This document shows, one piece after another, positions 60,673-64,000 of a stretch of DNA of 64,000 nt. The stretch covers positions 2,317,001 through 2,381,000 of the forward strand of contig JAQPZY010001405.1 in the NCBI GenBank assembly GCA_029931535.1, read 5' to 3'. This DNA is from Margaritifera margaritifera (lineage: Eukaryota > Mollusca > Bivalvia > Unionida > Margaritiferidae). The position numbers were made by a program, and so were the translations under genes. The notes below the pieces were generated by a model. That model was given only the letters and a program-made list of their open reading frames with translations, did no database searches and was not told the DNA's origin. Position 1 is the stretch's first letter; each line of letters begins with the position of its first letter.

Positions 60673-61050
60673 TTTACGTTTTCTTGTTTTAGCATTTCGT
60701 GGCACACGAAAGAAATTGTTGACCATGGAGACAGAAAGAGATAGAAAGAAATATGAGTATGTGCGCAAGCGTACGAAATCTGTTACAATACCACAGTACC
60801 GTAACTTACAGTTGGATGGTCCTGCAGAGAAAAAAGAAACTGCCAGGTCGACCACTTCTCTTACTATAGAGACTGCCCTAAGTCAGTGCAAGAGAAGGGA
60901 ATAACACGGGTAAAGCATGAGAAAAGCATGAGCTTTCCAAAGGCCAGAAAGCCTGTGGAAGACAAAGCCACAAAACACTGCCGGCAAATCCTATGTCAGC
61001 GCAGATAAGGCGGAGAACAAACATTCCACAGATGTTATCTCAAACAAGGC
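60673..61050 (+). pseudogene. Possible decayed exon between good splice-like sites
   Basis: Between TTCTTGTTTTAG (60692) and GCATGTAAG|GTATCT (about 61048). One frame has METERDRKKYEYVRKRTK, TIPQYRNLQLDGPAEKK and TIETALSQCKRRE, then a stop at 60902. Other frames continue with ITRVKHEKSMSFPKARKPVE and SYVSADKAENKHSTD. Composition is coding-like but two shifts are needed, so it is probably a relic. No family recognised. Confidence 0.3.
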
Positions 61051-61314
61051 ATGTAAGGTATCTATTTTTTTTTAAAAATATTTTTGAATAATGTTTACTT
61101 ATGGTGTTTAATTGAGTGACTATTTTAGATTTTGCCTTCAAATAGACCAGTTATCCTAGAGCCGTTTATACAGTAACATTATCTTGTTAAAATAAAAATC
61201 AATCTCGATAAGAAAAATATATGTAAACTTAAATCACAACACAAACTTTAAACAAAATATAAATTTAGGGGTATAAAAACTTTCTTTTATATATTTCTCC
61301 CCCCCCCCCCCCCA

Positions 61315-61640
61315 ACGCGGACTTGGAGCATATAGAATAGGCCAAATGCGCCCTCCTGCATGTAGTTAGAGGCGACTAATGGCGGCAACCGTTTTGTCCT
61401 GGAATGCGTCCCGTGATTATGTTCCAGTTGATATGATCTTGGATTTTTTTTAAAAAGAGTATGATTTATATCAATAATTTGACTTTTGTATTTGACAAAT
61501 TTTGCCTTTTTTTTTTTTTTTTTTTTTTTGCCTTTATTTTTGTTTTGAATGCCTTTCTCTGCGATACCTTAACTTACTCGGCACTCTATAGCCGGGACTG
61601 TGCTAATGTGCCATTAAACATACATACATACCTGAAAATA
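61315..61640 (+). mobile_element. GTTAGAGGCGAC-type repeat with (CATA)n tail
   Basis: Has AGAATAGGCCAAATGCGCCC and TAGTTAGAGGCGACTAATGG, matching 49210-49285, then an AT-rich middle and a 3' end, GGGACTGTGCTAATGTGCCA, leading into TTAAACATACATACATAC. A simple-repeat tail suggests a LINE- or SINE-like 3' end. C-run at 61299-61313 and T-run at 61508 flank and interrupt it. Confidence 0.65.
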
Positions 61641-61904
61641 TGAACCACAATTCCGCTTTCCACTGAACTGAACTGATACATGTACACATACGGCGAGCTA
61701 TGATTAATCATCCAATATTTGTTTTAGTTACTGCTTTAAACATTGTTTGTAACTGATACTGAACTAGTCAAATGTATAATTGAGCTATTTTATCAAGATG
61801 TGAGTATACATGAGCCGAAATGTAGCAGAAAATTAAATATTATTGCTTTACATATAATTACATAGCAGTGAATGATGATCTAACGGCCACTCAAATGCGG
61901 TTGG

Positions 61905-62035
61905 TTGACCGTGACGTCATAACGGGAACCCCAAAACTCTCGTATTGGTTGGTTGGTTGTTAAATTAACGACGTGTACGGCCATTCGGCCATTTACGTCG
62001 GTACTCTCGTATTTGTAAACCGTAGCTATAAATAG
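61905..62035 (+). promoter_or_regulatory. Promoter-like sequence (CRE, CCAAT, TATA-like)
   Basis: TGACGTCA (about 61912), the perfect cAMP-response-element palindrome, is followed by two reverse-CCAAT-like ATTGGTTGG strings and a TATAAATA at about 62027. The spacing would suit a TATA promoter reading right, but no gene follows in the window, and CpG density is higher than in neighbouring sequence. Confidence 0.3.
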
Positions 62036-62249
62036 GCCTAAGTGGGGTTTTCCCAATAGCCTGAAAATAGAATTTTCAGAAAGAGATCAAGTCAGTACCG
62101 ACAGAAAGGTCAATCTGATATAAATTGAAATCTACTTACATGTGAACATAATCATGTCAACAAACTGCAAGCTATCTCGTTTTGCTGAAGTAAAAGACAT
62201 CGTCTTGATCACATATACAAGATAAATATCTCATGTCGATGACAACTTA

Positions 62250-62933
62250 AGGTTTATGTGCCCTTCTTGGTCAACACACCATGTAATTTGGCGATATGAC
62301 TTCAAATGAGCACAACAAAAACTATATATTGTAATTAATTTTAACCGATAGGAGTACCTAGATTACATTGCTGTAATTGCAAATAGGTATAAATAAATAG
62401 TTAATCAACTGCCACTAGATGCCACTATAACAAGCAATGTTGTTTTTTTTGTGTTTTTTTTTTTTGTTTGTTTTTTTAGTTTTCAAAACTTCACCAAATA
62501 TTTAAAACAGTCCAAAAAGATCTAGAATTTGTTATGAATTAACCCCCTAAATATGTAGTTGTAAAGTTTAGGTTACTCATCCGTGACATCAGTGACTACT
62601 ATGGTTTGAATAGATAAACACTATTGTGTGAAGACACATGTGTGTGTACTCTCATGTAAACTTTTAGCGGTTGAGTCAAAATTGTTTTTTTAAATGGTTT
62701 GTCATTTTCTGGTGAAGTTTCAGAAACTAAAAGAAATTAAATTGCTTGTTTAAGTGGCAGTTGATTAAATATTGTTACCTATTTGTAAATACAATACCGT
62801 AATTTAGGTACTCATATCAGTTAAAATTAATTACAATGTATAGTTTCAGCTGTGCTCATTGCCTCTAAAGGTTTTAATCCGGCCCTGATAATCACAATAC
62901 ATAGTGAAATGACCAAGAAGGGCACATAAACCG
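62250..62933. mobile_element. Fold-back element with about 170 bp inverted arms
   Basis: GGTTTATGTGCCCTTCTTGG opens at 62250 and its inverse closes at 62933. The arms extend to TTAATCAACTGCCACT (62416) and AGTGGCAGTTGATTAA (62752), with a loop of about 335 bp. The right arm has an extra segment with GGCCCTGATAATCACAAT, resembling a hAT CAGGGCCGG end, that the left arm lacks. Confidence 0.72.
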
Positions 62934-64000
62934 TAACGATTCCATAATGGAGAAATTATATTAGAAATTATATGTTCCGTTCTGTCAGAGATCTCGATTT
63001 TAATCAGATTACAATAAGATTCAACACTGAGCTAATGTTATTAAGTATTTTTAAAATAAAGGGAGAGCAAGTCAGAACGGGGCATATGCGGGGTTGATGT
63101 ATGGAATATGAAAACTGTACTAGATGACATTTTGTATCGTCCAGGGAACTTCTAAAATTGAGGACCTCACAATGCCGTACTCAGGTAAAAGAAGAAGATC
63201 CATGCAAAAATTCTGTATATTTATCTCAAGCTTGCTAAAAGAAGTTCATTCATTTATATAATAAAACGATGACTAAATAAAAATTACCATTAAAAAAGCT
63301 TACAGTATAAAGCCTGCCTCGAATAGAGCCTTACTGAGTCATAAGCAAATATATACCTAGATAAGTCGTACCAGGATATACGCACATATTGTCAAGCTTA
63401 ACAAATAATAGGATGTTACAAATGGGTAGATGTGCGACACGTTGATCAACTTGAAGTGACATAGATAATATAAGTTACGAATACAATCGATTATATTTTG
63501 GATGTATTTTCCACATTATCAAGCAAACTCTCTATATTGTATGAAAATAAACGTTCACCTCTCTTTCTCTCTCTCTTATGGTTGGATTTTATTTTAGAAG
63601 GTAGCTGTGAAAAATTAACAGTGTTCATGGCTAAGATAACCATTCGGACGATACGAAAGTTTTACCAGAGAGAGAGAGAGAGCTCTTACCGCCATGTTGC
63701 ACTTTCTCTGGAATGCTTTACTAAGTTTTTTAAGACTTTTGAAAGACTTTTAACTGTAGCAGATGCAGGTCGACTATGAAATCGAAATATGCGAGCCGGT
63801 TTAGCTTCGTTGTCCTATGTTCTATCAGAAATATGCAAGCCAAGAATGGGCGAGATAAGTTGCATGTAGGACAATGGGATTAATACCAAATTAGCGATGT
63901 TTGCCTTCAACTGAGACGGGTTTAAACAAGAAAATTGCATACGCAGAATTGCGTGCATAGAGATGAACAAAAGTGTCCGGACCAGGACGGAATCACTATT
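62934..64000. other. No firm gene
   Basis: An open frame at 63498-63779 includes a GA run and shows no recognisable motif or splice-consistent boundary. Nothing else noticed. Confidence 0.45.

Noticed and set aside
63498..63779. 93-codon open frame
   Set aside because: It includes a GA microsatellite (RERES) and lacks domain or splice support.

Overview
This is non-coding-rich eukaryotic DNA, most likely from a lophotrochozoan animal and perhaps a bivalve mollusc. The evidence is indirect: strong A+T bias, small exons with consensus GT/AG splice sites in large introns, many AT/CA/GA microsatellites and minisatellites, tRNA-headed SINEs, APE-type LINE relics, TGTTACG-type LTRs, and many hAT-like MITEs. 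No species can be named from the sequence alone. There are no prokaryotic operons, no rRNA and no intact tRNA gene. Most long open frames come from tandem repeats.

Region by region. 0-6 kb: the last four coding exons (+ strand) of a receptor whose cytoplasmic tail is full of tyrosine motifs, including an ITAM-like YEAL-x9-YEAL pair; the last intron is 4 kb. 6.6-8 kb: a relic hAT-like element. 12.9-22.3 kb: two large inverted arms around a 3.9 kb centre. Both arms carry the same short C-terminal exon with an ITIM-like and an ITSM-like motif. The right arm has extra insertions, a 1.4 kb solo-LTR-like element and a double-hairpin MITE. 24-30.4 kb: minisatellites and two degraded copies of one LINE (- strand). 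The second copy is interrupted by a younger LINE 3' end (+ strand) flanked by a 123 bp target duplication. 31.2-32 kb: an LTR followed by a primer-binding-site-like sequence. 33.1-36 kb: a 57 bp satellite. 37.3-41 kb: a TNF-receptor-superfamily-like gene (- strand) with signal peptide, cysteine-rich exons, stalk and transmembrane exons, and a 1 bp frameshift in the main cysteine-rich exon. 44.4-46.1 kb: two minisatellites (36 bp and 44 bp units). 46.1-46.8 and 57.9-58.9 kb: an inverted pair of copies of one repeat. 50.6-55.4 kb: an element bounded by 65 bp terminal inverted repeats that holds decayed pieces of a PIF1-like helicase, a SAP/PHD-finger protein and an SGNH-hydrolase-like protein. 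55.4-64 kb: more MITEs, repeat tails and weak coding relics.

The host genes are the 0-5.7 kb tyrosine-motif tail, the TNFR-like receptor and the ITIM/ITSM exon. All three look like cell-surface signalling receptors, so the window may lie in a region of innate-immune-type receptors that has been heavily rebuilt by transposons. The least familiar item is the 50.6-55.4 kb TIR-bounded element.
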